From: Flammeovirga pectinis
GTDB lineage: Bacteria; Bacteroidota; Bacteroidia; Cytophagales; Flammeovirgaceae
NCBI RefSeq assembly: GCF_003970675.1
Contig: NZ_CP034562.1
Span: 4,659,501 to 4,723,500, forward strand
DNA length: 64,000 nt
Direction: 5' to 3'
Shown here in pieces: positions 47,303-56,134 of this stretch. The notes beneath the pieces were generated by a model, which was not told the DNA's origin, made no database searches, and saw only the letters and a program-made list of their open reading frames with translations. The position numbers were made by a program, and so were the translations under genes. Positions within the stretch are counted from its first letter, which is position 1. Each line of letters begins with the position of its first letter.

Positions 47303-47314
47303 TACGTAGTTCTT
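47287..47314. promoter_or_regulatory. Palindrome over the recA promoter (candidate SOS operator)
   Basis: Outer arms AAGAAC (47287-47292) and GTTCTT (47309-47314) are inverted repeats; inside them ACGTA (47291-47295) and TACGT (47303-47307) form a second, slightly offset pair. It covers the -33 element and spacer of the predicted recA promoter, where a LexA-like repressor would bind. The LexA motif of this clade is not known to me. Confidence 0.4.
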
Positions 47315-47563
47315 AAGAATGTCAATTATTTTTGACTTTTACATAAATATCTATCAAAAATCTCAATTTTGAAACCATTACCGATAAATATTTGAACAAA
47401 TATACATTTTCAAAAATAAAAAAACTAACAAAGTTTAAAATAAAATCATTTTATTGGTTAATAAATCAACATTGATACATTATGTAACATTTGTTTTTTC
47501 TACTATCCTTTAAATAATCAAAATCGTTAACATATTTAAACCTACTTATCAAATCATGTTGTG

Positions 47564-47571
47564 TATTTTTG
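47564..47571 (+). promoter_or_regulatory. Candidate -7 box for the CBS-like gene
   Basis: TATTTTTG, a perfect TAnnTTTG, 42 nt before the ATG at 47613. No convincing -33 TTTG. It lies inside the longer in-frame extension and so supports the shorter start. Confidence 0.35.
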
Positions 47572-47612
47572 TCAAAATTTGTCGAATTGTGGAACATACA
47601 AGTGCGAGAAAG

Positions 47613-48998
47613 ATGAACAAAAAACAACATGACCTTATTTCTCTGATTGGAAATACTCCTATCGTAAAAGTTAGTAATATAGATACAGGCAATTGTGAAT
47701 TGTATTTAAAGCTAGAAAACCAGAACCCAGGTGGATCTATTAAAGATCGTATTGCTTTAAGTATGATTGAGAATGCTGAAAAAGCAGGAAAAATTAAACC
47801 TGGTGATATTTTAATAGAAGCAACCGCAGGTAATACTGGTTTAGGGTTAGCTTTAATTGCTATTCTTAAAGGCTATAAACTAATTTTAGTGATGCCCGAT
47901 AAGATGAGTGGAGAAAAAGTAGCTCACTTAAAAGCTATGGGAGTAGAAGTTTTACAAACACGATCTGATGTTGGTAAAGGTCACCCAGAATATTATCAAG
48001 ATATGGCTTTGCGTATCTCTAAAGAAAAGGGATACTATTATATAGACCAGTTCTCTAACCCAGATAACTCTTTAGCACACGAATTAACTACTGCTCCAGA
48101 AATTTTTAATCAGATGGATGGTAAAGTAGATGCTGTTGTTTCTGGTGTGGGTTCTTCGGGAACAATTTCTGGTATGGCTGCATTTTTCAAAAAAGAAAGC
48201 CCTACTACAGATTTAGTACTTGCAGATCCAGAAGGATCAATCTTAAAAGATTATATAGATACAGGAAAATACGGAGAAGCTGGTTCTTGGTATGTAGAAG
48301 GTATTGGCGAGGATTTTATTCCTGATATTGCCGACTTCTCTATGACAAAGACGGCCTATTCTATTTCAGATAAAGAAAGTTTTAATACTGCTCGTGAAGT
48401 TTTAATAAAAGAAGGAATTCTAGCAGGATCGTCTTCCGGAACTTTAATTGCTGCAGCTTTAAAATATTGCCGTGAGCAAACAGCACCAAAACGTGTAGTT
48501 ACTTTTGTTTGTGATAGTGGTAACAAGTACTTCTCAAAATTATTTAACGATAATTGGATGAAGGAAAAAGGCTTTATCGAAAAAGAGACTTTTGGCGATT
48601 TACGTGATCTTATTTCTAATTATTATGATAGAGGTGAGGTAGTAACGGCAAGTATTGAAGATACGCTTTTAGATGCTTATAAAAAGATGAAAACGCATGA
48701 TATCTCTCAACTTCCAATTATGGATGGTGATAGTATCTTAGGTATTATTGATGAGTCTGATATTCTTTTTAGCGTTTATGATGATGAATCTGCCTTTGAG
48801 CGTTTTGTTGCAGAATACATGACCAGTAATTTAGTAGTAATTGATGCATCTGATAGTATTGACCGTTTAATGGAAATCTTCCGTGATGGAATGGTGGCTA
48901 TTTTAATGAACGATAGTAAGTTTGTTGGGCTTATTACTAAGATTGATGTCTTGAACCATTTAAGACAACAAACGTCTAATGATAAAGGTAAAGGTTGA
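47613..48998 (+). CDS. PLP-dependent cystathionine beta-synthase-like enzyme with CBS-domain pair
   Basis: Fold-type II pyridoxal-phosphate enzyme, 461 residues. PLP lysine in NPGGSIKDRIAL, substrate loop ATAGNTGLGLA, phosphate-binding GVGSSGTISGM and GILAGSSSGT. The C-terminal 120 residues form two CBS domains (THDISQLPIMDGDSILGIID and FRDGMVAILMNDSKFVGLI), which bind adenosyl ligands and regulate activity. Likely makes cystathionine from serine and homocysteine, or cysteine in a related reaction. The frame opens at 47556, but the ATG at 47613 (MNKKQHDLISLIGNTP) has an AGAAAG just upstream and lies beyond the -7 box. Confidence 0.9.
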   Translation: MNKKQHDLISLIGNTPIVKVSNIDTGNCELYLKLENQNPGGSIKDRIALSMIENAEKAGKIKPGDILIEATAGNTGLGLALIAILKGYKLILVMPDKMSGEKVAHLKAMGVEVLQTRSDVGKGHPEYYQDMALRISKEKGYYYIDQFSNPDNSLAHELTTAPEIFNQMDGKVDAVVSGVGSSGTISGMAAFFKKESPTTDLVLADPEGSILKDYIDTGKYGEAGSWYVEGIGEDFIPDIADFSMTKTAYSISDKESFNTAREVLIKEGILAGSSSGTLIAAALKYCREQTAPKRVVTFVCDSGNKYFSKLFNDNWMKEKGFIEKETFGDLRDLISNYYDRGEVVTASIEDTLLDAYKKMKTHDISQLPIMDGDSILGIIDESDILFSVYDDESAFERFVAEYMTSNLVVIDASDSIDRLMEIFRDGMVAILMNDSKFVGLITKIDVLNHLRQQTSNDKGKG

Positions 48999-49023
48999 TT
49001 TGAAAATCAATTAGATATATATA

Positions 49024-49062
49024 AAAAGCGGTTGCTCCTAAGATTTAGAGGCAACCGCTTTT
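49024..49062. terminator. Bidirectional terminator after the CBS-like gene
   Basis: AAAAGCGGTTGC (49024-49035) pairs with GCAACCGCTTTT (49051-49062). The convergent aminopeptidase gene ends at 49068. Confidence 0.85.
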
Positions 49063-49067
49063 CTATT

Positions 49068-50123
49068 CTAAAACAATGGTTTATAAGTCTCTTTCAAATA
49101 AGTCATATAAGCATGAAAATCGCCATTAAATTGATTATCAAACTCTTCTTTAAATTCATTCTGCTTTCCTCTATACCTTTTAAAACCCATAAAGAAAGTA
49201 TTATTAGGAGTGAAGTCTGAGAAATAATCACAGTAGCGATCGTTTGCAAATTGAAGGTGCTGTATACCTTTTGTTATTTCTGTAATTTTCTTGCTTTTCA
49301 ATTCAAGTTTTTGATTCACATCCATATTTTCTGGAAAAGATAAATACAAACTATCAAGCTCTTTTGTTCCTTTCAATATATATTCTGAAAACACTTTACG
49401 GTCTTCTTTCCTTGCCATATATTTTACGTATTCTATGGAGTGCCTACCATATTTATAAATTAAAAATCTTTTAGCACCTTCGTCACCTACAAAATCTGCT
49501 AAGTTCTCATTATATGAAACACTATTTTTAACATAGAGGGTACCATGGGTTAGCTCATGAATTATTAAACGAGATAAACTGCCTACACTTCTATTGAGCA
49601 TATTTGATAATATAGGATCATTCAAAACTCCTAAAGTAGACCAAGCAGACACTTCTCCAACTTCGGCATCGAAACCTTCATCTCTTAATTTATCTCTAGC
49701 TTGTTTTGCCAATTGTTTGTCAAAAAAACCTTTATAAGAAAATGTTCCAAAAATAGGGAAGGACCATCTTTTTGCTTCAAAAATAAAAGGAGCACAAGCT
49801 GTTACTGTCCAAAGAATTGGATTACCGTGTTGATCATATAATTTGGTATAGCTATTCGATTTATCTAGACCTAGAGAGTCTACGGTAAACTGACGTATCT
49901 CCTGAATTAGTCTAATCTTACTTTTCTGCTCTTCTGTAAAAGAAGTATCGGCTAAATAAACCGCAAGGGGTTTAGCATTAAACATAATATCTAATTGCCC
50001 TAAACCTTGACGAATACCATAGGTTGCTTCTCTGTGATAATATCCTAAGAAAGTTATCACTCCTATAAATAGCAGTAAAATTACCCGTTTAACCCAATAC
50101 CAGATATGTTTTTTTATACTCAT
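49068..50123 (-). CDS. Predicted aminopeptidase (PF10023-like zinc metallopeptidase)
   Basis: A 351-residue membrane-anchored protein (hydrophobic segment about 12-28) with its catalytic part in the periplasm. The zinc motif is HELTH at 189-193 (H189, E190, H193) with a glutamate in ENLADFVGDEGA (E206 or E215) as the probable third ligand. The pattern follows the putative aminopeptidase family PF10023. Another family hallmark, SAWSTLGVLNDPILS, is present. Substrate unknown. It stands alone and converges on the CBS-like gene. Confidence 0.82.
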   Translation of the reverse strand: MSIKKHIWYWVKRVILLLFIGVITFLGYYHREATYGIRQGLGQLDIMFNAKPLAVYLADTSFTEEQKSKIRLIQEIRQFTVDSLGLDKSNSYTKLYDQHGNPILWTVTACAPFIFEAKRWSFPIFGTFSYKGFFDKQLAKQARDKLRDEGFDAEVGEVSAWSTLGVLNDPILSNMLNRSVGSLSRLIIHELTHGTLYVKNSVSYNENLADFVGDEGAKRFLIYKYGRHSIEYVKYMARKEDRKVFSEYILKGTKELDSLYLSFPENMDVNQKLELKSKKITEITKGIQHLQFANDRYCDYFSDFTPNNTFFMGFKRYRGKQNEFKEEFDNQFNGDFHAYMTYLKETYKPLF

Positions 50124-50298
50124 AAATAGTTAATTCATTACAGTAGACAAAGATATTCTAATAAAAATGAGATAACAGAAGATTGAATAATAAAATTTCA
50201 TATCACATCAACTACTTTATAAATGAATACACACTTCTACAATAGATGCTATATGTATATATTATTATCTCAACATCTTATAAATCAAAACCCTTTGT

Positions 50299-50306
50299 TA
50301 TCTTTG
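50299..50306 (+). promoter_or_regulatory. Candidate -7 box for the 50.4-kb gene
   Basis: TATCTTTG is a perfect TAnnTTTG box. It would give a leader of about 120 nt before the ATG at 50431. The -33 element is unclear. Confidence 0.35.
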
Positions 50307-50322
50307 GGCACACAATTGGCAG

Positions 50323-50394
50323 GAATTACAAGATGTAATTCAAAAAAATCAATTTTTGACAATACTTTAAACAAGGTTTATAACACTGTTTAAA
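50323..50394 (+). promoter_or_regulatory. Two-hairpin leader of the hotdog-like gene
   Basis: GAATTACA (50323-50330) pairs perfectly with TGTAATTC (50334-50341) over a 3-nt loop and is followed by AAAAAAA. TTTAAACA (50366-50373) pairs with TGTTTAAA (50387-50394). Both lie within the predicted leader. Role unknown; possible mRNA stability or attenuation element. Confidence 0.4.
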
Positions 50395-50430
50395 GAGATC
50401 AAATTCTCTAACTAAAATACACTAATTAAT

Positions 50431-50793
50431 ATGTTAGACGCTACTAAGTTTTTACAGATAGATACCATCAAAAAGAATGAACAAACTATCGAGGCTCAAT
50501 TTAAAGTAAATCAGAATACGCTATTAGGAACAGAAACTGATACGCCTGAGGCTAGTATGATGGAACTAGTAAAAAAGATTTATGAGAACAAAGAGAATGT
50601 ACACTGCTCTATCTCATCAGCAAATAAAATTAAGTTGATTTCTTTGTTTAAACCAGAAGAACAAAGTGTTGTAGATATGTTTATCAACACTAAAAGTTAC
50701 TCTGAAAAAAATATAGGAGTTAGTGCTGAAATTTCTACAGATGATAAAGTATTCTTTAAGTTTGAAGGAATATTTACATTATCAGATAATTAG
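50431..50793 (+). CDS. Small protein, possibly a divergent hotdog fold
   Basis: A 120-residue cytosolic protein I cannot place firmly. The second half, KIKLISLFKPEEQSV followed by VSAEISTDDKVFFKFEGIF, resembles the last strands of FabZ-like dehydratases, and residues 30-50 (LLGTETDTPEASMMELVKKI) sit where FabZ has its GHFP loop and central helix. The catalytic His is not present, so it would be non-catalytic or a binding protein. Lone gene with a structured leader and a terminator. Confidence 0.55.
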   Translation: MLDATKFLQIDTIKKNEQTIEAQFKVNQNTLLGTETDTPEASMMELVKKIYENKENVHCSISSANKIKLISLFKPEEQSVVDMFINTKSYSEKNIGVSAEISTDDKVFFKFEGIFTLSDN

Positions 50794-50817
50794 AATATAC
50801 TTCTAAAAAAATCTAAG

Positions 50818-50852
50818 AAAGCACGATTACTGTACGGTGATCGTGCTTTTTG
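50818..50852 (+). terminator. Terminator after the hotdog-like gene
   Basis: AAAGCACGATTAC (50818-50830) pairs with GTGATCGTGCTTT (50838-50850), one G-T pair, then TT. Confidence 0.85.
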
Positions 50853-50938
50853 ATGAATTATTGCATTAAGAAATACTACCAAAATTTGTATATTTAGTTA
50901 ATGCATTACTTTCTAAACCCAAAATACTTTTTTACTTC

Positions 50939-52579
50939 ATGAGAAAACTAGGCATAGCACTCTCTCTATTAATTTTAATCCTTTTTGTATGGGTAGAATC
51001 TTGGATAAATATTCCACATCCAGAAATTACTGATACATCTATCACAACATTAAAAGTTGATACTTTAAGTAGTACACGTTTTGTACTAAAAAATAATTTC
51101 ATTAATAAAAAGAAGGAGGGAATTTGGGAGCTTTACACAGAAGGTACTCCTTTTGAGATTGGTTATAGTACAGGAAAACTAAGTCAGGATATTTTACAAA
51201 AGCAAGAACGTATCTTTATTGAAAAAATATCTGAAAAGTCACCGAGTAAAAGCGTTAGTGTAATTAGAGTTTTAAATGCACTTTATAACCGCCATCTTGA
51301 TAATAGAATTTTACCAGAATACTGTAAAGAAATGTATGGTATTTCTTTAAATGCTTCTGCTAAATATAACGATTTTGGAACGCCTTATCAGAGAATATTA
51401 AACTACCATGGTATTTATGATATTGAACATTCTTTTGAAGATGTTGAGGTAAAAGGAAATACAGCCTTTGCCATAAAAGGTAAAAAAACGTTAGACAATG
51501 ATGTTCTTGTAGGTAGAAATTTTGATTTCTCTCTAGGTAAAGAATTTGATCAACAAAAAATAATACACTTTGTAAAACCACAAGAAGGTTTTAAATATGC
51601 CTCTGTTAGTTGGGGCGGTTTTATTGGAGCAGTTTCGGGCATGAACGAAACAGGTTTAACAGTGAGCATTAATGCTGTTGAATCTAAATTTCCACTTGCT
51701 GCAACAATGCCTATGTCGTTAATAGCAAGAGAAATTTTACAATATGCACTTACCGTAGACGAAGCTTATAATATTGCTTTTACTAAAGAAGCCTATATTT
51801 CTGAATCTATATTGGTTTCTTCTGCATTCGATACTACTGCCATTCTCATAGAAAAAACACCCACTGGTATTGATTCTTTACATATGAGAACCGATGAACT
51901 GATTGTTACAAATCACCTTCAAACACCATCTTTACTCCCTGCCAAAATTTATAACGAAGAAAATGCTACACAATATAGAGCAATTAGATTAACCGAATTA
52001 TTGGCTGAAAGACAACATTTATCTGTAATTGATATTGCTCGAATTTTAAGAGACACAAAAGGAATAGAAAATCAGGATATTGGGTACGGAAATCAGAAGT
52101 CAATAAATACTTTAAATCTACATCATTCTGTAATATTTAAACCTTTAAGTAAAGAGATGTGGGTGGCTGCACATCATTCTCAATTAGACGAATACATTTG
52201 TTATAATTTAGACTCTGTTTTTCAGGGTACAGAAAATTATCCCCCTCCAATTTCTTTATCTATTACCAATAAACACATTCCTAAAGATGAGTTTATGGAA
52301 ACAACCGATTTTAAAAACTTTACAGCCTTTAAAGCACTTGCTAAAAAATATAAGAATTGGAATTATGATTTAGAGAAACTTACTGATGATGAGATACAAG
52401 AATTTATAGGTCTAAATCCAGCAGCATACGAAAGTTATGAGATAATTGGTGATTATTATGCTAAGAATAATAATTGGAAAACAGCCTCTGAGTATTATCA
52501 AACGGCTTTGAGTAAAGAGGTAGCTACACTAAAAAGAAAAAAGGAATTACAAGAAAAACTATCGGTTACTGTAAAATAA
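50939..52579 (+). CDS. C45-like Ntn acyltransferase/peptidase homologue lacking the expected Cys
   Basis: A 546-residue exported or membrane-anchored protein (hydrophobic segment 5-19). Residues about 165-440 resemble acyl-CoA:6-aminopenicillanic-acid acyltransferase (peptidase C45): VLVGRNFDFSLGKEF, VSWGGFIGAVSGMNETGLTV, LIAREILQYALTVDEAYNIA and VTNHLQTP. Relatives have G-C-(T/S)-x-F-A at the N-terminal nucleophile; here it reads GNTAFA with N174. Either Thr175 has taken over or the enzyme is inactive. The last 120 residues hold a helical TPR-like tail (NNWKTASEYYQTALSK). It follows the hotdog-like gene after a terminator. Confidence 0.78.
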   Translation: MRKLGIALSLLILILFVWVESWINIPHPEITDTSITTLKVDTLSSTRFVLKNNFINKKKEGIWELYTEGTPFEIGYSTGKLSQDILQKQERIFIEKISEKSPSKSVSVIRVLNALYNRHLDNRILPEYCKEMYGISLNASAKYNDFGTPYQRILNYHGIYDIEHSFEDVEVKGNTAFAIKGKKTLDNDVLVGRNFDFSLGKEFDQQKIIHFVKPQEGFKYASVSWGGFIGAVSGMNETGLTVSINAVESKFPLAATMPMSLIAREILQYALTVDEAYNIAFTKEAYISESILVSSAFDTTAILIEKTPTGIDSLHMRTDELIVTNHLQTPSLLPAKIYNEENATQYRAIRLTELLAERQHLSVIDIARILRDTKGIENQDIGYGNQKSINTLNLHHSVIFKPLSKEMWVAAHHSQLDEYICYNLDSVFQGTENYPPPISLSITNKHIPKDEFMETTDFKNFTAFKALAKKYKNWNYDLEKLTDDEIQEFIGLNPAAYESYEIIGDYYAKNNNWKTASEYYQTALSKEVATLKRKKELQEKLSVTVK

Positions 52580-52615
52580 AAATGCATCAACATTATTAAA
52601 AATATTGATGCATTT
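52580..52615 (+). terminator. Terminator after the C45-like gene
   Basis: AAATGCATCAACATT (52580-52594) pairs with AATATTGATGCATTT (52601-52615) with one mismatch. The left arm starts right after the stop codon. Confidence 0.8.
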
Positions 52616-52687
52616 ACGATTACGGATTAGTAAGAAAAAACGGATAATAGTTCCTTACTTATTTATTCATACAGAATCGGTTAATAT

Positions 52688-53503
52688 TTAGTTCAATTGA
52701 AAAGAAATTGGGATAACCATTTGCATCCTAACAGCTCTACCTCTTTGTTGAGCAGGTTTCCAATCTGGCGATGATTTGAGGACTCTTACAGCCTCTTCAT
52801 CGCAACCACCACCAATTCCTCTTACTACTTTTACATTAGAGAGTTTACCGTCAAGTTCTATTATAAACTGAACAAAAACTTTTCCTTCAACGCCCATTCG
52901 TTTTGCTTGGGCAGGGTACTTTATTCGTCTACCTAACCATTTATAGAACTTACCCATTCCACCTTTAAAAGAAGCATTTTGCTCAGCAATAGTTACAAAC
53001 TCAGTGATAACTTCTTCATCTGGTTCATTAAAATTTTCTACAGGATCTTCAATTTCTGTTTCTGAAGTGAAATCTTCAGGAATATCTATTATAATATCAG
53101 TGACATCTTTAGGGTCATCAACTTCAATAATAGTTATAACTTTAGGTATTGGCTTTACCTTTGGTAAAACAGGCTCTGGAATCACAAAAGACGAATCAAA
53201 AAGAGTTTCATCTATAAGGTTTTGTGCTTCCCAATCGTCTAAAATTACAGATCTAGGGGTAGGATATTCAAAAGCAGCTAATAGCGTAACCATAGCAATA
53301 GATAAACCAACCATTCTAAAAAAGCTAGTGTATTTATCTAAGTTTACGCTGTCGTACTTTTTTTGCAAATCATTCCTAAGATGCGTAGGAGTAGCCTCCC
53401 GTTTTTTAATGATGTACCTGAAGAGTTGAACAAGTACAATGAGGAGTGTCACGAAGAAGAAGAGTATACCTTCGGGACCAATTAGTTTTAAAATATCAAT
53501 CAT
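52688..53503 (-). CDS. TonB-family energy transducer
   Basis: A 271-residue envelope protein. Two hydrophobic segments (about 10-31 and 63-81), a Pro/Val/Asp-rich periplasmic spacer (PEPVLPKVKPIPKVITI), then a TonB C-terminal domain: KYPAQAKRMGVEGKVFVQFI, DEEAVRVLKSSPDWKPAQQR and MVIPISFQLN. It passes proton-motive force to outer-membrane receptors, or serves as a stand-alone TonB-like adaptor, since no exbB/exbD gene is near. The upstream gap has a 14-bp palindrome. Confidence 0.88.
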   Translation of the reverse strand: MIDILKLIGPEGILFFFVTLLIVLVQLFRYIIKKREATPTHLRNDLQKKYDSVNLDKYTSFFRMVGLSIAMVTLLAAFEYPTPRSVILDDWEAQNLIDETLFDSSFVIPEPVLPKVKPIPKVITIIEVDDPKDVTDIIIDIPEDFTSETEIEDPVENFNEPDEEVITEFVTIAEQNASFKGGMGKFYKWLGRRIKYPAQAKRMGVEGKVFVQFIIELDGKLSNVKVVRGIGGGCDEEAVRVLKSSPDWKPAQQRGRAVRMQMVIPISFQLN

Positions 53504-53564
53504 AGTACATTAAATTTTAGGCATACTTGCGTAGTACCGTCTATGTGAACAGATTATTTTAAAA

Positions 53565-53578
53565 GAAGAGGCCTCTTC
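53565..53578. promoter_or_regulatory. 14-bp palindrome upstream of the TonB gene
   Basis: GAAGAGGCCTCTTC is a perfect palindrome without loop, 62-75 nt before the TonB start. No matching promoter boxes are recognisable. It could be an operator or chance. Confidence 0.25.
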
Positions 53579-53728
53579 GGTAATTTTAATGTACAATTAT
53601 TTCTTTTTGATGATCAGTGATTTAACCAACTTAACAAGGTGTTGTCGTTTATTTACATTGATTAACACCATAAGAGGTGAAATGTAAAAAGTTATGTAAA
53701 ATGATTTAACACTAATTGCCTGTTTTTC

Positions 53729-54781
53729 TTATAAAGTTGGAAGAGATGTTAAGTGTTTTAGTTGTTTCTTAAATTTGTCATTTGATAATTTGGCCGATAA
53801 AGTAAACTCTACTGTAGGGTAAATCAGTGAGTTATTTGAAATACTTGGATAATAAACCAACTTTAGACCAACAATATTCTTTGCTTTTTCTATTCTACCT
53901 CTTCTCGATAAAGTAGCTTTTTCTCCTATAGGAATATCAACTGAAGAAGTTATAAAATATCTATTGTCTATTACATTCTCCGAAAAATTAGGAATCCACC
54001 CTCCACCTAAACTTATTATTTCTATTTTTCCTTCTACAGATAAATAAGCCTGCTGACTATTGTTCTCCCAGAAATAACCGGCGGTAGATATAAGACCTAA
54101 AGAAGAGATTGGATTGTGTAGAATATATTGTCCTAAAAACTCTATCCTAGGTTGTAATTGATTAAATAAACTTACTTCGTTCTCCGACGATACAAAATTT
54201 TGCAAGTGCTTAGCAGATACGCTTACTAAAAAATGCTCGTGTGTAAAAAAACTAATACCTGCTCCAATATCAAAAGTTGCCTCTTGTCTATTTGATAAAC
54301 TATAAGAAGGGGAGTTGCCATTAATAGAAGAATTTGGGTTAAGCTGACTATAGTACGTACCAAAATCATCGTCAATACTATATTGTAAATACCCTAACGA
54401 TAAACCAAAAGAGAAGGCTCTTTCTTTATTTCTAAATAACATTGAAATAGGAATAGACAATGCTTGTTGTTTTAAATTACCTTCTGTGGTATTATCTGCT
54501 TGACTAAAAGGGTAAGTGATTTGATTATAATTAATACCAATTCCTAAACCATTTCTTTTTTCCTTCTGAATACCTAAATCTCCACCTACATTAATATAGC
54601 TAAGACCACCTTTAATGGTTGCGTAACGAAAAGCTACATTCCCTTTATTAAAAGATGATCCTGCTAGGGCAGGGTTCTGAGATGATGGTAACCATAATGG
54701 AGTAGCAGAAATAATATCTTGTGCTTTAATTATTGTTACTTGTAGTAGTAAAAAGTAGGTGAGTAGTAAAAATGTTTTCAT
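53729..54781 (-). CDS. PorP/SprF-family type IX secretion membrane protein
   Basis: A 350-residue outer-membrane barrel with signal peptide MKTFLLLTYFLLLQVTIIKA. The family opening is PLWLPSSQNPALAGSSFNKG, followed by barrel strands (GLGIGINYNQITYPFSQ, FSFGLSLGYLQYS, FDIGAGISFFTHEHFLVSVS). PorP/SprF proteins assist secretion or anchoring of T9SS cargo with type B tails. It is encoded 11 nt downstream of the Ig-like secreted protein gene, a pairing common in gliding bacteria. Confidence 0.9.
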   Translation of the reverse strand: MKTFLLLTYFLLLQVTIIKAQDIISATPLWLPSSQNPALAGSSFNKGNVAFRYATIKGGLSYINVGGDLGIQKEKRNGLGIGINYNQITYPFSQADNTTEGNLKQQALSIPISMLFRNKERAFSFGLSLGYLQYSIDDDFGTYYSQLNPNSSINGNSPSYSLSNRQEATFDIGAGISFFTHEHFLVSVSAKHLQNFVSSENEVSLFNQLQPRIEFLGQYILHNPISSLGLISTAGYFWENNSQQAYLSVEGKIEIISLGGGWIPNFSENVIDNRYFITSSVDIPIGEKATLSRRGRIEKAKNIVGLKLVYYPSISNNSLIYPTVEFTLSAKLSNDKFKKQLKHLTSLPTL

Positions 54782-54792
54782 GTGTTAGTTAT

Positions 54793-56031
54793 TTATGGTG
54801 TCACAATAAAAGTTGCTTGAATGGCTTCCTTTAAATTGTCTTCGTATTCAATAGTTAAAAGAACTGTATATAAAGAGGACGTTAGTGTTTCATTATCACC
54901 AAAAATAAATTCTGGATCTTCAGATTCAAATACCAATTGGTTTGAAGAAGAATAGATTTGTACCGTACAGTATCTAATTTCTATATTATCTCGTACCAAT
55001 AATCTAAACTGATTATCTCCGTTAGAATTTGATGTTAACGTAACTGCTGTTGGTAATTTTACTCTTGGAAAGTACGGAACTTCAATATTATCAAGAGTAG
55101 CACTATTAGATGGACAAGAAATATCTGAAGAAGATGCATCTAATGCTTTTAAAATCACTTTGTATATTTTGAAAGGATTTACTGCTCCCTTTTCAAGGTT
55201 TGAAGTAGTAAATGTATAAGTGATATCTTCGTTATTATAACCTTCTATGGTATCTAGTAATTTATCATTTTCATAGATTTCCCAAAGCTGAACATCACTA
55301 TTTATAGAATTTGATGAGAATGTTACCTCCCCATATAGCGTCTGTGAAACAGTATAGTTTGGATCAATAACAGCTTTTAGCATAGGAGGTACGACTTGGA
55401 GTTCTTCATCTTCTATTAAAAAGGAGTTTGTGCATGAAAAATCTCTAGTAGATTCTACAAAAATTTGAATATTAAGAGAATCTTCTTCCAATCTATCTAA
55501 CTGAAGGTTTTCTAAAATTCCATTATTGTTTTCGTCCAATACTAATTCTTGCTCTCTATAAAATTTATTATCTATATAAATTCTTACTACTTCTTTAGTT
55601 ACGCTATCTCCTTGAGTTTTAAAATTGATAGTTACATTGGTACAAGAATAAACAAGGTCTTTATTTGGATCGAAAAGTACTTCTCTATTTATTTTACCAA
55701 ATACGTCTATAGTAAGTGTATTTGATGTTATGAGATTATTATCACCTTCCATAAAAACAGTTAAAGTATACAGCTGTTCTTTTAAATTGGCTTTATCAAC
55801 AGTTATTGTTAACCGTGTGGATATAGGGCTAATAACATCTACTTGTGCTAAAGTACCAAAATCTTCTAATCCTTCTATACTAAAAAAAGACTCTTCTTGC
55901 TCATGATTCAGAAATAGAAATACTTCTGATGGAGCATTATCTATACAAAATGCATCTGCACTAGAAACTATATCAAATGCAGCGGTTGATAAACTTATAG
56001 TAAGTAAAAAAAATAGTAATAGAAATCGCAT
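54793..56031 (-). CDS. Secreted Ig-like repeat protein
   Basis: A 412-residue protein with signal peptide MRFLLLFFLLTISLSTAA. The mature part is built of about three or four beta-sandwich units with Cys residues and acidic loops (YSCTNVTINFKTQGD, DFSCTNSFLIEDEELQ, SSDISCPSNSATLDN). No T9SS-type C-terminal tail is obvious (it ends IEYEDNLKEAIQATFIVTP). It is transcribed with the PorP/SprF gene, which may help export or anchor it. I do not recognise the family. Confidence 0.7.
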   Translation of the reverse strand: MRFLLLFFLLTISLSTAAFDIVSSADAFCIDNAPSEVFLFLNHEQEESFFSIEGLEDFGTLAQVDVISPISTRLTITVDKANLKEQLYTLTVFMEGDNNLITSNTLTIDVFGKINREVLFDPNKDLVYSCTNVTINFKTQGDSVTKEVVRIYIDNKFYREQELVLDENNNGILENLQLDRLEEDSLNIQIFVESTRDFSCTNSFLIEDEELQVVPPMLKAVIDPNYTVSQTLYGEVTFSSNSINSDVQLWEIYENDKLLDTIEGYNNEDITYTFTTSNLEKGAVNPFKIYKVILKALDASSSDISCPSNSATLDNIEVPYFPRVKLPTAVTLTSNSNGDNQFRLLVRDNIEIRYCTVQIYSSSNQLVFESEDPEFIFGDNETLTSSLYTVLLTIEYEDNLKEAIQATFIVTP

Positions 56032-56134
56032 AATTGAATTAGCATAAAGTCATAAAAATCATAGTGATTTTGAAAAGTACAAAAGTTAATCCACTTCTAT
56101 AATCTATGCTTTATTAAACGACCTAAACTTGAAC

